NCBI GenBank assembly: GCA_019614645.1
Contig: JABWDB010000007.1
Location: 3,782,001-3,846,000, forward strand
Reading direction: 5' to 3'
Source: Stratiolaelaps scimitus
Taxonomy: Eukaryota; Arthropoda; Arachnida; Mesostigmata; Laelapidae
Length of the DNA stretch: 64,000 bases
Shown: positions 13,307 through 26,736 of the stretch, piece after piece
How the letters are laid out: the number at the start of each line of letters is the position of its first letter
Numbering within the stretch: the first letter of the stretch is position 1
The notes under the pieces: generated by a model
Databases searched by the model: none
Seen by the model: the letters and a program-made list of their open reading frames with translations, nothing else
What the model was told of the DNA's origin: nothing
Made by a program: the position numbers and the translations under genes

Positions 13307-13890
13307 TATATTTATATATATACACAGGTGAATCTGCGCGCGTCCTCGTCATCCAATAGAAAAAAAGCCACCACATAGATTGTGGCGTATGACCATATAC
13401 GAATAACTGGGAGACACATGGGGACAATGTGTGTGTGTGTGTATCTGTGTATATATTTCTTTCAAAGCAGGGCGTGTCGCCGAAACGCCGCTAGTCCGGA
13501 GTGGTAGCACTTCAGCTGTCGGCAGGAATCAAATGGCGATTCTTCAAAAAGGTGATAAGTGTCATGAAGCCGGCCTGTGGTTCGTTCCTCTGCGGCCATT
13601 TTTCTTGCCCGGGCCGTTTTCATTATCCCCTTTCAATGGGTTGCCTTCTTCTCGGCAGCTTATCCGTACGTGATTATCATTTGCACATCATCCAATCCTC
13701 TCAAACGAATCCAATCTACAACGAGGGCCGGTGAAAGACACCAATTGCCTCGTCGGCTGGCGTTGGCCGCTGCACTTCGGCGGGGAGCGTTAATCTCGAT
13801 CGTTAATTTGCCCCGACGCCGCCACCGCGGGTGGACCGATGTGGTCCGTTAGCGCTATAGTGGTCCTCGTTGTATGACCATGGCCGCAAC
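13307..13890. other. No recognisable gene
   Basis: This is the right flank of the mariner-like element. It contains (GT)n at about 13427-13442. Three + frames and a minus frame overlap and none looks like a protein. Confidence 0.55.
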
Positions 13891-13898
13891 GTAGTGCA

Positions 13899-13966
13899 GC
13901 AACAACAACAACAATAACAACAACCACAACAACAATAACAACAACAACAATAATAATGATGATGTC
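13899..13966. repeat. (CAA)n triplet tract, partly CAA/TAA
   Basis: About 20 triplets of mostly CAA with TAA interruptions, ending in GAT triplets. It is complementary to the (GTT)n tract 230 bases downstream. Confidence 0.95.
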
Positions 13967-14162
13967 GTTGCTGATGATGCTGAAGATTCGTCTGTTCGAT
14001 CGTCGCTGTCCTCGTTCGCGTCGTCGACTGGCGCAGACGGGAGCGTCACTATTCGGCACATGCCGTAACGAACTCAGCGTTCACGGTGGCTGTAACAAGC
14101 CCTGCCGCAGCGTCCCATTCATCCGAATGCAGTCAGAGGGCGAGTCTGACTGACAGATAGAC

Positions 14163-14567
14163 ATGGATACCGTTATAGACGCAGAAGTAATCGCAGTTGT
14201 TGTTGTTGTTGTTGTTATTGTTGTTGTTATGGAATCGAGCGCTGCGGTAACGGTGACAGCTGACGACAACGTTGACTCCGATGGCGGCGGTGACGTTGAA
14301 TCAATTCAATCAGCAAGATTCTGCCCCGACGAAGACCACGACGACGGTGACTACTACCATTACCACAAATACGACGCCGTAATTGGTGCGAACGGCGGTG
14401 GCAGTTGTTGTTGTTGCTGTGAACAAGTGGCATCTCCGTTGGCGGCTGCCGCCTCGCAGCAGCTGGATCAGCTGAGCTGTGATGAGGAGGACGGCGATGG
14501 CGGTGCTTGTGGTGGTGGACATAGATATCAACGCCCTCTTCGCCGGGCGGTTGCGAATCCCGCGTGA
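14163..14567 (+). CDS. Unrecognised acidic low-complexity ORF
   Basis: A 134-codon frame from an ATG. Residues 13-22 are hydrophobic only because of a (GTT)n tract (14196-14229). The rest is rich in Asp, Gly and His, has a run of five cysteines and ends with basic residues (RPLRRAV). Minus-strand frames overlap nearly the whole length, so triplet bias explains much of the openness. No family was recognised. Confidence 0.2.
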   Translation: MDTVIDAEVIAVVVVVVVIVVVMESSAAVTVTADDNVDSDGGGDVESIQSARFCPDEDHDDGDYYHYHKYDAVIGANGGGSCCCCCEQVASPLAAAASQQLDQLSCDEEDGDGGACGGGHRYQRPLRRAVANPA

Positions 14568-14645
14568 AGGGCCTCAAGGACGTCATCGGGTGGACTGTGT
14601 CACTCGGCGAAGCGGTCCAGCCTCGAGATGATCATGAACATACAC

Positions 14646-14655
<10 letters not shown>

Positions 14656-14695
<40 letters not shown>
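14656..14695. repeat. (TA)n-(CA)n microsatellite
   Basis: TA run at 14656-14681 followed directly by a CA run. Confidence 0.95.
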
Positions 14696-15658
14696 GCTTA
14701 CTCACGTGCACACAGACGTATGAGCACGTAAATCCAACTGGACAAGCGACCGCCCGCCAACCCGCACACGAACAAACGCTTATCCGTGCTACACACACCA
14801 CACACACAAACACAATTTGTGCATGGGATAGAGACACACAATCTCTCGTTCACTTTCGCGATTTCATCTACTCTCTGTTCGTGCCGCGTTCTGCCGCCGC
14901 CGCAGCTTTTGCTCGCCGAAGCAACCGATGCGTGTGGATGTATCATAGAATATATTACTGCTTACCGACGCTACCCTTCTGAGTGCTGCCGCTGTGTTGG
15001 CGGGGGTCAATCCAGTCGCACGGGACCAACGCTATTAGTGGTGGCGGCGGCGGCGGCTGAAGCTGCAGCTTAACTGCTGATGCGGCGAGCTCGGGCGCCC
15101 AATGACGACGATGGTGCTCGTCATCTGCTCGTTGCAAGCAACTCCCCCGTAGCTCGGCCGAGTGAACGAGCGTATTGCAACAATAACAACAACAGCAGCA
15201 TGTGCATGTATATTTGTACTGTAGCATCGCCCGGCGGCGTTCCTACCCTCGGCGTGCAGATGTGCGCGAGTGTGACGCGAGCGAGCGCAAGTCGACGAAG
15301 CTGCCACCGTAGACGTGGTCGGGTCGCCGAGGCGCCCTCCTGATTCTCGCTTCGTTCGTCAGCTTTTTATCGTACGCAACAGAACGCCCAGCTACGACTA
15401 TGCAGTCATATATTAGTTGTGCGGCCGTTTCGTCTGTTCGACGATCTTCACCGTTAGCGGCTTTGTCTGTTCTGTGTTGTCTTCAGCGTCAGTTGACGAT
15501 GACGCCGCCGCCGCTACCAATGTCATGATCTGGGGACCGAGTGATCACGCGGGCCGGCTGGCCGCAGCCGAGCGTTCGCCTGCTGCTCATACGCCTCCAT
15601 TATTTTACAGTTTGTATGCGACACCACCGCTGATGCTGCCAGTACATATAACAAATCC

Positions 15659-15681
15659 TATATATATATATATATATATAT
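15659..15681. repeat. (TA)n microsatellite
   Basis: Uninterrupted run of 23 bases. Confidence 0.95.
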
Positions 15682-18280
15682 GGATACGTGTGTACATTCA
15701 CACAACGCATACAGACATTTGGGCGGCCTCCGCTGTAGCCAACCCTGTGGATGACGCGTGGACGTTGCCAAATACTGCAACAGTGCTGGTTGGCGTTGCA
15801 TCCAGCCCAACTGTGCCGCGGACTTCGGGACACCCAAGGCTGATTCTGCACAAGGGGAATCCAATGGCCCCAATGCGATTGAACTACTCATCATTTTGCT
15901 CGTGTCACGTTAACGAACCACCTATCTACCGATATAATATTTAGCGACTGTAGCGTGTACTCATATTTGACGGGTTTCTCTGCGTGTGTGTATATGTGTG
16001 CCTTGGGCACATAAACGAGCAGACAAGTTATCAAACAAACAACACTACGTAACTCTATTCGCGGACGTTTTTTTTTTTCTCTGCTTTTGGGGATTACAGG
16101 AATACGTGATGCACATGCCCACTGAGCGGTCCACTTAAATACAGCGCTAGTGTGGGACTTTCAAACCCGCACACCCAGCTCGCTACGCTCAGCGACTTCT
16201 AGAACTAGCTATTTTAGATTCGTTTGTCGTTTCTGGCCGTTCTATGGACGCGCGTATGTCTAATCTAGTCGATTATGCGGGAGCGGTCACGCCATTGGCA
16301 CGGCGACTCGTCCAGTACCAGCAGGCATTCGATTGGGTGCTCAATAGGTCGGCTAACTATGTGCAACACCTGTCGTGGGTTAGGCATGCAGTCAATTTTC
16401 TGCTGGACTCGACAGTCCCTGTCGAATTGTTCGATTGGGTTGATGGCTGGGTTCCGACCCGGGCTCCTAAAATCGACTGGCTTCATTTAACATCGACGCG
16501 TTGTCAGTGCGTGTGCTGTGTCTGTGATTTGTCGACGATTTTCGACGTGTTTCCATCCCCGCGGGCGTTCTGGGCGTCTTGTACGGCTTGATTCCCCATC
16601 TAATACAATCGTACTACAGTCGTTTGTTAGCTAATTTGCTCGCTGCATTATGCGATTGTGTCTTCTCAAGACCGCAAGGCATAAATTTCGACCCTAGAGA
16701 GATCAAGTAAATAATCCTTTGAAGCGAAGAGCATCTGACTTCAATTCAGTCCAGTTGCTGGAGAATCCAGCAGGAGGATGATAGCACGGGAAAAGTAAGA
16801 CAATGGAAATGCGGTGCCCAAGCCTTATCCGCTTTGCCTCCCCCAAGTGAATTGGCTTCGCATAAACGAAAGGTCCAACGAGCTGGCAAACAGAACGCAA
16901 GACCCTGCTCTGTGTTCGCATAGCGATTTGAGCCAGAACGGAGAAACACAGTATGCTATTGCATGCATGTTCCGCCAAGCTTTGGGTGAACAACGGCCGC
17001 CACGATCTTTGCGACTGACTGACTCCTCAATTCAGCTCAGAAGATACAAGGGGAACAGTCACATCGATCTCGACAGGCCGACAAACAGAGAGAGGAAGAG
17101 AGCGGCTGGTGAGGGATGTAGTTTGTCAATCAAACCGATTGTTTCTCTCTCGACATCGATTTTAATGAATTTACTTTGAGATATATGGTTTTATCTTTTA
17201 TCGTTCCACTCAGTAGGTGCTACTTTCAACTAACAGCGTAATATACCGTACCGAACGTAAGGAGAACGTCAAATTTTTGGTCAGAAAGCTTCTCAACAAG
17301 TGGCTAACACAACGCGTTGGTAAAAGTTGAATTATGTCAAGCAGACCTTCAACACTTTGATCAATCACCGACTCACTCATGAGCAGCGATGGGAATGGGT
17401 AGCAATATACATACGTGGTCCCCCCCCCTTGACTTTAATAATAAGATAAATGTAATTATGTATTGTATTAAGAATCAAATTGATTGTTATGGCTTCCGAT
17501 TGATTCGCCTTTCTTGCTGCGGCACACGTTGAAGCCGTCCGGCGAATTGATGTGCCCCCTCCTTTTTTTTGGGTATTTAGTGGATTATTCTGCATTGAAG
17601 ATAGCTCATTATTTATCATTTATTTCGACTTTGCATTGAATATATATCTATTTATACGGCACAGCAGCGGTAGCGTCGTGACACTCGACGTCCACACCGA
17701 TCGATTGAGTATATATATGAGAGCGGCTCTGTTTGAGCATTACCGGTTTGTTTTTGTCTGTATTCGAAATATTTATAAATTTTACATAGGCAATTTTCGG
17801 ATAAATAACAAAGTAAGCGCGTATCTATGCTGCCATTATTATCAGAATAATAATAATAATAATAATAATAGTACTAGTAACCAGCAACTAATGTAACCAG
17901 TTCATAATGCCCATGCAGAGGCGAGCTATGGTGGGGCACGCGTTTTGCTGAGCTCGAACGAATCGTTTTTGGACGCGGTCTATTTTTTTTTGTCGGTTCT
18001 AACATTTACTTCCCTATCACCGAACGTTATTTCCGTGGCCGCCGTTCTGCCGAGATGAAGCGGTTGACTTTGGACCCGCCTCGGAATCAGCACCTATTCC
18101 AAAATTGCCGATTTGAACCGCCACTGCTCGCCGCTCATTGGCTAGACTGGTAACAGAATGTTAGTAGCGATCGAATGACCGAATATCAGAACGTCAGTAG
18201 GAGAATGTTACTGCAGCCGAACGAGCCGCGCATAGCCATCGTTGTGAATTTCGCGTCGATACATACATAGTCATAGTGAG
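15682..18280. other. No recognisable gene
   Basis: The frame at 16244-16591 is open on both strands and has no known domain. There is an (AAT)n tract at about 17845-17870. I saw no RNA gene or mobile element. Confidence 0.5.
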
Positions 18281-18282
18281 CT

Positions 18283-18527
18283 AATATATATATATATATA
18301 TATATTGCAGGTTAATGCCTATTCCAGTAGACAGAGCTAATCCATGGGCTTTTTTGTACAGTTGGCCATTAACGTAGATACGTCCCTGCCAAAAGCGCTC
18401 TTCCCGACACAGCTTTGGCCCGGCTGCGAGATGTCGGTAGAATTAAACAAGATGAAGGCGAGCGAAGCGACTCTTTATATATATATATATTTGAATCGCG
18501 CACAATGTGTATTGCCCCGTCGAAAAC

Positions 18528-18576
<49 letters not shown>
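18283..18576. repeat. (TA)n and (CT)n microsatellites
   Basis: TA at 18283-18305 and 18476-18491; a 33-base CT run at 18532-18564 passes straight into TA at 18565-18576. Confidence 0.95.
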
Positions 18577-18578
<2 letters not shown>

Positions 18579-18599
18579 GTATTATTATGGCACGTTCTA

Positions 18600-21500
18600 A
18601 TTAAATTATAAGGGCCCATTATTATTAGCTGCTACATGTGTCTCTCTCTCCCTCTCTCTATTTATCACCCGCAATGATAGGGGGACGTGTCTGTCTATTG
18701 CGTCACGTAATTTCCGCGCTGCTGTTCACTAACCATCCGTGAAGTATAGCTCAGTTCATTAAGATTCTCGGCAACGTCACTCCTGTACATACAGAACCGC
18801 TGTAGAACGGTGCGTGGATGAACGCTTGCAGTTCACGCAAGTTGCCAATTCAATTCAGCTTGAGCGTTCGATCTGCGGCAATTAACCGCCCTCGAGAATT
18901 TAAAGCCAACGGAGAAGAGAAAACTAGAAAATCGCCTAATAATGTTCATATGCCCGTGCGAATAGGAAGCATCCCATCCCTTCGAATGATTCAGGTTGCT
19001 AAGCAGGGACACGTGTTTGGGCGACATCTATTATACATAAATCATCACGAATGGTGGCTTGCCTGGCGTGCTCCGCTGATATTCACAGAGAGACGGTTGC
19101 TGCGAGTTACTTTGACTGTGCAAGAAATAGCTCATCAGTCTAAATACAATACAGCTATTTGCCCTTGCGTGCTTAACCGTTACACTACAACCATCTAGCA
19201 GTGGTCATTGAATGAGATAATAGTCGCCCATATGGCGCACATGCTTTCGGGCTTGGTGTATTGGCGTGTAACGCTGTTCTGCTGCGTTCAAATATGGACA
19301 TCCCCCGCTGGATCTCCTGTCAGCCTGCCGGCATACACTGAATTCATCGAGATGATCCTCCGAACATCGCATCTGTTTCTCCCCCCCCCCCGTCTTGTCT
19401 CGTAGCGGTAATGGCGGTATTACCTCTGATTAGTGAAGAAGTTCTTCACTAATACGGGTGACAGGGGCTGAACGATCCAACTATGGTCTCTGCAAACAGG
19501 AGGGGAGTTTGTAGCAAACGGCTCGAACAAGCTGACAGCGTGCGTGGATGAAATTAGAAGAGCCGTTGCTACCTTATTAGTAGCGACGAAGTGGCCGCGC
19601 TGCCGGGCGAGGCACGCGTCAGCGTGGCAACGAAGCTCTGCAGAATGTATAGCTTCACGGTTTTCCGAACGTCAAAAACGTCAATTTCGGCCATTCCTCA
19701 AAGTTAGGCATCAGTTCTGACGGAACATCAGATATAATAACGATCAGCATTCGCTTCTGTCGAACGAACCATCAATGGAGATTTCCCTCTGTAATAATAT
19801 TATAATATTATATATACCGAATGAGTAAACCGTCCGTTTTCATAGTCCTTAACAGATGCGCTTACTGCTCGCTGATCAGACGATTGTGGACATTCTGCTC
19901 GGCGCTTACGAAGTTCAGTATACACAGATTACGCGAAATGTTATGTGGTCATCGAGTAATTTGACGCTTACATAACCACACGTTAAGTTCAGGGGGCTGG
20001 GCTCTTCTCATCTGTCCTTATGGAGCTCTGTACTGTGGATTTCTGTACACTGCGAGACGAACGTCAAGACACGAGCATACTGTGTTTAGGTTTCCGATTT
20101 ACATCTTTGTTTGATGCGTCCATTTTTTTTGCGGTCCACCTTATTTTTTGCGAGCAAAATAGGCAACACCACTAATTAATGCTATAACAAATATATGTCC
20201 GCTCTAGATGAACACGCACCGTATAATAAACGAATGATCTCTATTGCCACCGCATTGAATCGACCACAGTTAGTCGGCCCCATAGTAGAAGACCAAGCGA
20301 AAAATACTCACTACCGTACGACTAAGACATTCGCCGGGCGCACGCAACGAAATCGGGCACTGGATCTGCCTCGCGGTGCCCACACCCCTGCAGATATCCG
20401 CACGCGTCCATACTGCCGACTACAGACGGACTAAGTAGTTGATGCATAATCGAGAACAATGTATAATAAATAATAGATCGTGCATCAATAAGTTTCAGAT
20501 TTGTCTTCCGAGTCGATACCAATAATAATGATAATAACGACTCGCCAGGAGAAAGGCAATTGCTAGATGGGCAGCAGGCGACGTGTGCAACACTCTGCGA
20601 AGTACTTGATTCTGCTGAACGCGAGAGCAGGACGAAGAGCGAGTGCAAATACAAATGGGCTTCAACGATGAGATGACGGCCGGACAATGCACACACTAAT
20701 GAGCTATTGTTTGAATGGCACTCGTGGCTGCCTCCTGCATAGGGACTGCTATGGCCGATATTATTATTATTATTGGTGTTACCGTTATGATTGGAACTTG
20801 ATTTATAGAAGCACCTAACAATGGTCGATCCTCATCTCATTTACGAAGTAAAAATTATTTTTGCGTCAATTGATTATAATGGTAATAATTATATATATAT
20901 ATATATATTTGCCCCAGATTGTTGTACAATCGTAATATCTGATATTATTCCGAAGAATTGCCGAATATATATATATATATAATATATATACATTGGAATT
21001 GCCTTCGATGAGAACAATTTCTGTCATTCCATATCAATGGGCACACGAGCAGCACTGCAAACTGTGCGAATTTTCTAAACATTTTCAGAATGCGTTGAAA
21101 TGAACGTAACGTTTTCAGTAGGTAAGCTTTAACGGTTTGGGAACGTAGAACGGGTTGAGTTTGTATAGAGACGCAAGCTTCGATATTGCTGGTTGTCCTA
21201 CGAGAAAAGTGCCTGTTATGAAAGCTTGCTTACATTTATAGAGCACCGATAAAAACCTGCCCCAGCCGACTCGATATTTAACAAAACTGTCAAGATACAA
21301 TAGAAGTGAAGATGAGTCGTTGGAAAATCATCAGAAAAGACAAAGATAAATCGTTTGCCGTTGAGCAAAACCCAGAAAGAAGCTTTCCCAGGAAGCGATG
21401 ACATTGGTGTGTACAACCTGCACAACCAAGAGCAGCCCCTATGATTTTACAATAAGAAGCGCCTACAACGTCCTGCAGGGAAACAGGACTTACACATACA

Positions 21501-23355
21501 TTCGTTGAACCGAGTTGATTATCACGTGCGATGCGAGTAATTAATTAGACACATATTGAGTATATACAGTAAACGCGTTACTGCGTCTTTATTATATGAC
21601 TATTATTGTTATTATCATCATTCTGGGTAAACGACCAATGAATAACAACTGTATTAAGCCGCATGACCATACATCCAATATCTTACATTTGCCTGTGTAT
21701 ATATGCCCACATCGCACATATTGTTAAGATTATATCCGTTCTGTGTTTTTTTTGTTATTGTGGCGCCGCCGGTCCCAGCTCACACACTCTATACACGTTG
21801 CTCGCTAGGCTCGTAAACTACTACGCCAGAACACAATAATACTACCATATAACTTATGCAATGTGTACCGTATATATATATATATATTATTATATATATT
21901 TTTTGTCATTTTGTCCCCGTTCCGAAGGCGCGCAGATAACACAACCGACGTTCCAGTGAATATTCTATGATACCAGCAGCAGTCATGTCCTGATAGTGTA
22001 AATTCATTTATTATATTCGCTGGCCGAGGCGAAGGTTGAGCACTTTATCAGGTGGTGGTGGTGGTGGTTATACTGGAATCGTCATGGCCTTGTCACTGTC
22101 GCCAAATCGGCATCTGCACCAGCAGCGATAGAAGTTTCAGAAGCAGGGGGTATCTAATATAGTATGTGTGTGTGTGTGTGTAATGGGACGACTTGATTTG
22201 TTGGTAGCATTTGCTTGTTAATCCGGCCGATCGACGTCATCGAGCATCGCGCTGGTCAATTTCGTTAGCCATCTTGTATCGTTAATCATCATAACGCGGT
22301 ACGTGCCACCGTGCGCAAGAAGGTGACATACGCGAATTCAAGTCATATATCCAGTATGCATATATGTATTATTCCAGTGCGTACGCCAAATGAATTCTAG
22401 AGCCAGAGATCTTCTTGGACATTTTCGTTGGGGTTGAGCATCGGCAACCGTCATTGTCGTCGTCGCTCAACGCTAGCTCGTGTTAGCAATCTACACGAGT
22501 GTACAGCCAGTCAACAAATATATAGTGTTTGCTCTGCGATGATTAGATTTATATATATGCTTGCGAAATACGGTCATGTGAATATTACCACCCGTCCTCA
22601 CTGACAAATCATGTGCGATTAATACTCGACACTGCTCTAGTCAGGCAACATCCATCGGAACAAAAACACAGGTAAACTTCGATCGGCGACAGAGTGGGGA
22701 GAAGAGCTCATCGATCGACGAAGATGCGGCTGATCCTTTGACAAGGTCAGATCGTTCTTAACCGAATATCATGTCCCAGATCGGTGTGTCTGTCCGCTTC
22801 ATATTCAAGACACAATATTATAATTTCCTTTCGACTGCGATTATACATCGAGCGGTGTGTGTGTGTGGCAATCTCGAAAATATTGCCACCAATGGTAACT
22901 ATATTGAACAAACAGGTATTTACTAGACGCATCACAGCTCTGCGTACGGTTCCGCTTATAGAATGACTCTTCCTAAGAAATTCAATATAGATATTATTAT
23001 ACCCATTTCGTACGCAAAGTATACCAAGGCCTGGTACAGTGGAGTGCGCTCAAAATAAATGTGCCTTGTTAGCTCTAGACAAAGCGAGCACGCAACTCCA
23101 AGCGCGAGATTGAGTTTGCCGCATTTTGGAGATAAATTGTTTTTCGAGCTGACCTCGCAGCTGCTATATATAAGACATTACCACAAGAAGCTATACACAG
23201 GTTATTTTTCAAAGTTCTTATCAAAACACGAAGAAATATTGCTGTTGCAAGCAACCCCGTTGTGTTTCGCCATCCTGCCACCACGGAACTAGTCATTGCA
23301 CATCGTCTACGTGTCGTCCTTCGCTCTGTGGGTACGTGAAACGTCACCGTAATCT
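18600..23355. other. No recognisable gene
   Basis: Apart from the palindrome at 19429, an 11-base C-run at 19381, TA tracts near 20891, 20967 and 21870, and (GT)n at about 22164-22182, I see nothing. Frames are mostly under 80 codons. The 126-codon frame at 18818-19198 has no domain. Confidence 0.55.
19429..19453. repeat. 12-bp perfect palindrome with 1-nt centre
   Basis: attagtgaagaa and ttcttcactaat flank a single g. It could bind a dimeric regulator or mark a small element. No gene is recognised close by, and no known motif was matched. Confidence 0.8.
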
Positions 23356-23361
23356 TCGTCC

Positions 23362-23395
23362 AGCTATGATATCTTACAAGCTATGATATCTTATC
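23362..23395. repeat. Two tandem 17-bp units
   Basis: agctatgatatcttac recurs with a period of 17 bases and is followed by a decaying run of ttatctta-type units to about 23410. It looks like a small local duplication. Confidence 0.8.
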
Positions 23396-24268
23396 TTATC
23401 TCTTATCTATGAGCTCATCTTGCGTTCGAGCGAGCTACCCGTGGAATTGTGCAGCCGAGCCCCGCCTTGCCCAATCATATATGCAAGAGCTGATGCCTCG
23501 GTGTCGGCAGCCTTTTTTTTTTAATCGCTAATATTTCTGCCACTTCCTGTGTGTTCTTCCGCTGCACCTCACTTTCATCGAGCGAGAACCTTTCTCGGAA
23601 TGAAAGCTGTCGAAGGGGTCACCGAGAATACCGGGTCGGTTGGTAAGTTGCTGCTGGTCCAACCCTCGCCCACCGACAACGTGGCGATCAGGCGTTCCCC
23701 CCGAATCGATCAGACGTTCACAGATCAGCAGAGCTCTGTCAACTAAACAGACATCCACAAATTGGCACTAGGCGCGTCGGAGTTTCCAATCGAGAAATTT
23801 TGCTAAGCACGAATGTAAAAGATCGAGTCGGCATCGCGGTGGCGGGACAGACGTGCCCACGCACGCGTGCTTTGCCCGAGCTGATTCGCAATACGATGTG
23901 ATAGCACCGGCCAATAGCTGTGGACCATCGAACAATTCTTGATAAGAATAGGGGCGGCCGGCGGGCAGATGGGTTACCATGGATATATGTACATTGGTTG
24001 GGGCACCTTCGTTGTGAACTCTTGCATAATTGGGTTAAAGCCTACAGGGAAGATAATGTGTACGTGCGTCCGCCGTTCGAAGAATAAACACGACCATTCA
24101 ACGGACTATCGGTGTGTGGATGTCAACGATTTGAAATCGTTTAACTCTGCTGTTATTACAATAGTATTAGTATTATTGTTGCAGCAATATATGTTTATGT
24201 ACGTGCGTATTTGGTTTTAATCGATTGCAGCATTTATTTCAGTAAAATCATTTGTGTACCAATTTTGC

Positions 24269-24317
24269 TGTACGAGAAACAGCAGGCAAATGATACAGTG
24301 TGTCGGTTTCTCGTACA
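24269..24317. repeat. 12-bp stem with a 25-nt loop
   Basis: tgtacgagaaac (24269-24280) pairs perfectly with gtttctcgtaca (24306-24317). The (TTA/TTG)n tract at 24329-24374 follows directly. Its role is unknown. Confidence 0.75.
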
Positions 24318-24328
24318 CGTCATGTGTT

Positions 24329-24374
24329 TTATTATTATTGTTGTTGTTGTTATTATTATTATTATTATTGTTAT
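24329..24374. repeat. (TTA/TTG)n triplet tract
   Basis: About 15 triplets alternating TTA and TTG blocks. Confidence 0.95.
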
Positions 24375-26190
24375 TCTATGTCATTGACATAAAAAAGGGT
24401 CCCTTTTTGCTTTCCCGTTATATATAATTATACTCGAATTCGGCGTTAGATATGTAAACTCGCATCTTTTTCTAAAACACTTTGCCCCAAAGGCCGTACG
24501 TACCCAATGATGTCTAATGAACTTGACTCGTGAGAAGATGCCGAGAGGGTTTACACGGATTTCGGAAAGGCGAACGTGCTTCTCAATTCTCGGAACCGTC
24601 GAGAGCGGTACAATTCAAAATGGCGTGTGACTCTCTTTCAGCATATTGTACACTCTGCTAACATGCACCATCGTGGTGCAGCAAATTTCACTATTCACAA
24701 GCAGCTTCCACGTCCACACGCATACACGTCAAGCACGATTATGCCTACATAGTAGTACCATATAGAAGCTGGATGTTGGGGTATATCCATTACTTGTCAT
24801 TACTATCGGACGTCATGTTTAGTTAGCGCGCGTTTTTTGGCAACGTCAAACTTTTCCCTGTTCAAAATGTGTAAACATTGCCAGCCGAGGATCAGCCGTT
24901 GCATCACATACCCAGCAGGACGAACATGTTCAGGCGCAAGCTTGGCCCTTTCGTAGCTTGCGCGCTGCACCGTCTACGTGTCCTCTCTCTCGCTCTCTCT
25001 CACACAAATTCTCTCTTTCGCGTTCTCTACCGCGGCCTCCGTTTGCCGGCGTTCTGCGAACCGATCGTACTACAACTAATACCCGCACTTCTACCGTCAG
25101 TCCTGCGACTCCCTCACTGCAACGTCGAGGCACGCCTACCCCGCGAGGTCGAGCTGCTTCAACGTCGACTTCTCCGCCGCAGCCGCCGTCATTCGAAACT
25201 TGTTGCAAAAATGCAAGTCATTCCGCATGCATGCGGGCCAGCAAGTAGGCAGTCAGTGCTGTGAGAAGCACGAACGCGGTGGTCTTTCCCCCTCGTCCAA
25301 GGCCACCGAGGTTGGCGTCGCAGCGGCAGCGGCGGCAGCAGCAACACCGGCAGGGAACCCGAGTTTCTCCGGGCGGGGCCGAGGCCACTCGGGTCCGGAA
25401 AAGCAGCTGGGAACTGCCTCAGATGCAAAGAGAGGTCGGGCTCTGTAACGGCACACAACATAACGGTATCGCTATGATGGTGGTGCTGCTGCTGGTGTTG
25501 ATATCATTGAGTCTACGTGGCGTGTTACTATGGGCCATTGAGGGTCGATTCCGAGATACGATGGAGTGTCACGCGCGAGCTTCACTGGCGACTGTCCATG
25601 AAGCGTTGGGGATGAGGAAGTTGGCCAGTGGCGGCGTACCGTAGTAGTTCGCGTACAAGGGGGGGGGGGTGCAGAGGTGTCGACGAGGACAGCACGGTTA
25701 CTTCATTGCCACGATGAAGTTGTATACCTCAACGAGGTAAGGGACAAGCTGACTTTGCCCTCACTCTCCGGTAGAGGTGCAAGTGGTATTTAAAGGGATA
25801 CTAGAACGCATTCGGTGGCTATAGGCTGTAAAAATAGCTCGTTCAGCAGGGTACATGAACGCAATGCCACTGGACAACCTTCCTTTCAATTTATGTTAAT
25901 GGACTCGTACTAGGAATATATGCACATCAACATGACGGTATGGAAGGTATTGTTAAATATTGGTGATTGTTTCTGGGTGGGCGGCAACCGACAAAGGGTT
26001 AGTGAATATTAACCATATTCCGTATTTGTCGTAACAGATATATAATCTCTATATACATATTGAGGCACCACTGAATATCTATCTTCAGCTTCCACTCGAT
26101 CCATGTGAATCTCTCTCTCTCTCCCCTTCTCTCTCTCTATTATCTGGCTCCGGTATATTCGTCAATATTACTGCACGTTGAAATGAAGCA
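24375..26190. other. No recognised gene; GC-richer island at 24.9-25.65 kb
   Basis: Between 24878 and 25644 several frames of 80-128 codons overlap on both strands, with short CGG/CAG triplet runs at about 25320-25340. This is consistent with a GC-rich regulatory or untranslated stretch. I cannot identify an exon. A G-tract lies at about 25660-25669. Confidence 0.4.
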
Positions 26191-26525
26191 ATTTGCTATT
26201 AATTTCATATCTTGTGAAAAAAATCCCTGTAACTACTAAATCCCGTTGGTGTTGCTTCTGCTGCTGCACGAGACTGCAGATGCTGGGACTGCTCGTGTCG
26301 TTTGTAACAAAGTCTTTCAGCGGCACCGCCTACACTGTGAGCTATTCTCTCTGTCATCTGCTCATTCGGCAACACGATCTCAGGTGGACGTACAGCAACT
26401 CAGATCTGGCTGGAAAGTACAACTTGTCGCTGGGAACGACTTCCCAAAGCGGGAAGCTGGGAAGCAACCGACCAACGCTGTCTGCCGTTTGAGTGCAACT
26501 AGCGGTGTACGTTTCATAGGGAAGC

Positions 26526-26726
26526 TTGCCCACGGGCGCTATCGAGCTACACCTGGGTTGTGTGCCCGCCATCCAAGGCCTCGTCCTTCAACCGGTTCAG
26601 TGGGAGAGCTGCAAGAGTGCACTGCGCGAAATTTGCGTATTTCGCCTAAACTACTTATGGGTGTTTTGCCTTCAGCAAGGAGTACAGTCATGTAGACGTG
26701 AGGCCGTGTGCAAGCTGGGCGAATGA
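26526..26726 (+). CDS. Possible terminal coding exon upstream of a poly(A) signal
   Basis: This frame has protein-like, GC-biased codons over more than 60 residues (for example LGCVPAIQGLVLQPVQW in its first third) and ends at a TGA. A canonical AATAAA follows 11 bases after the stop (26737-26742). The start is unclear: the first codon of the open stretch is TTG, so any real exon would begin at an unseen acceptor. Overlapping + frames at 26193-26492 and 26246-26695 may belong to the same locus in other frames. No family is recognised with confidence. Confidence 0.2.
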   Translation: MPTGAIELHLGCVPAIQGLVLQPVQWESCKSALREICVFRLNYLWVFCLQQGVQSCRREAVCKLGE

Positions 26727-26736
26727 GTACTCAGTC

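Noticed and set aside
19429..19453. Heat-shock element
   Set aside because: The GAA/TTC units have a one-base rather than a two-base spacing.
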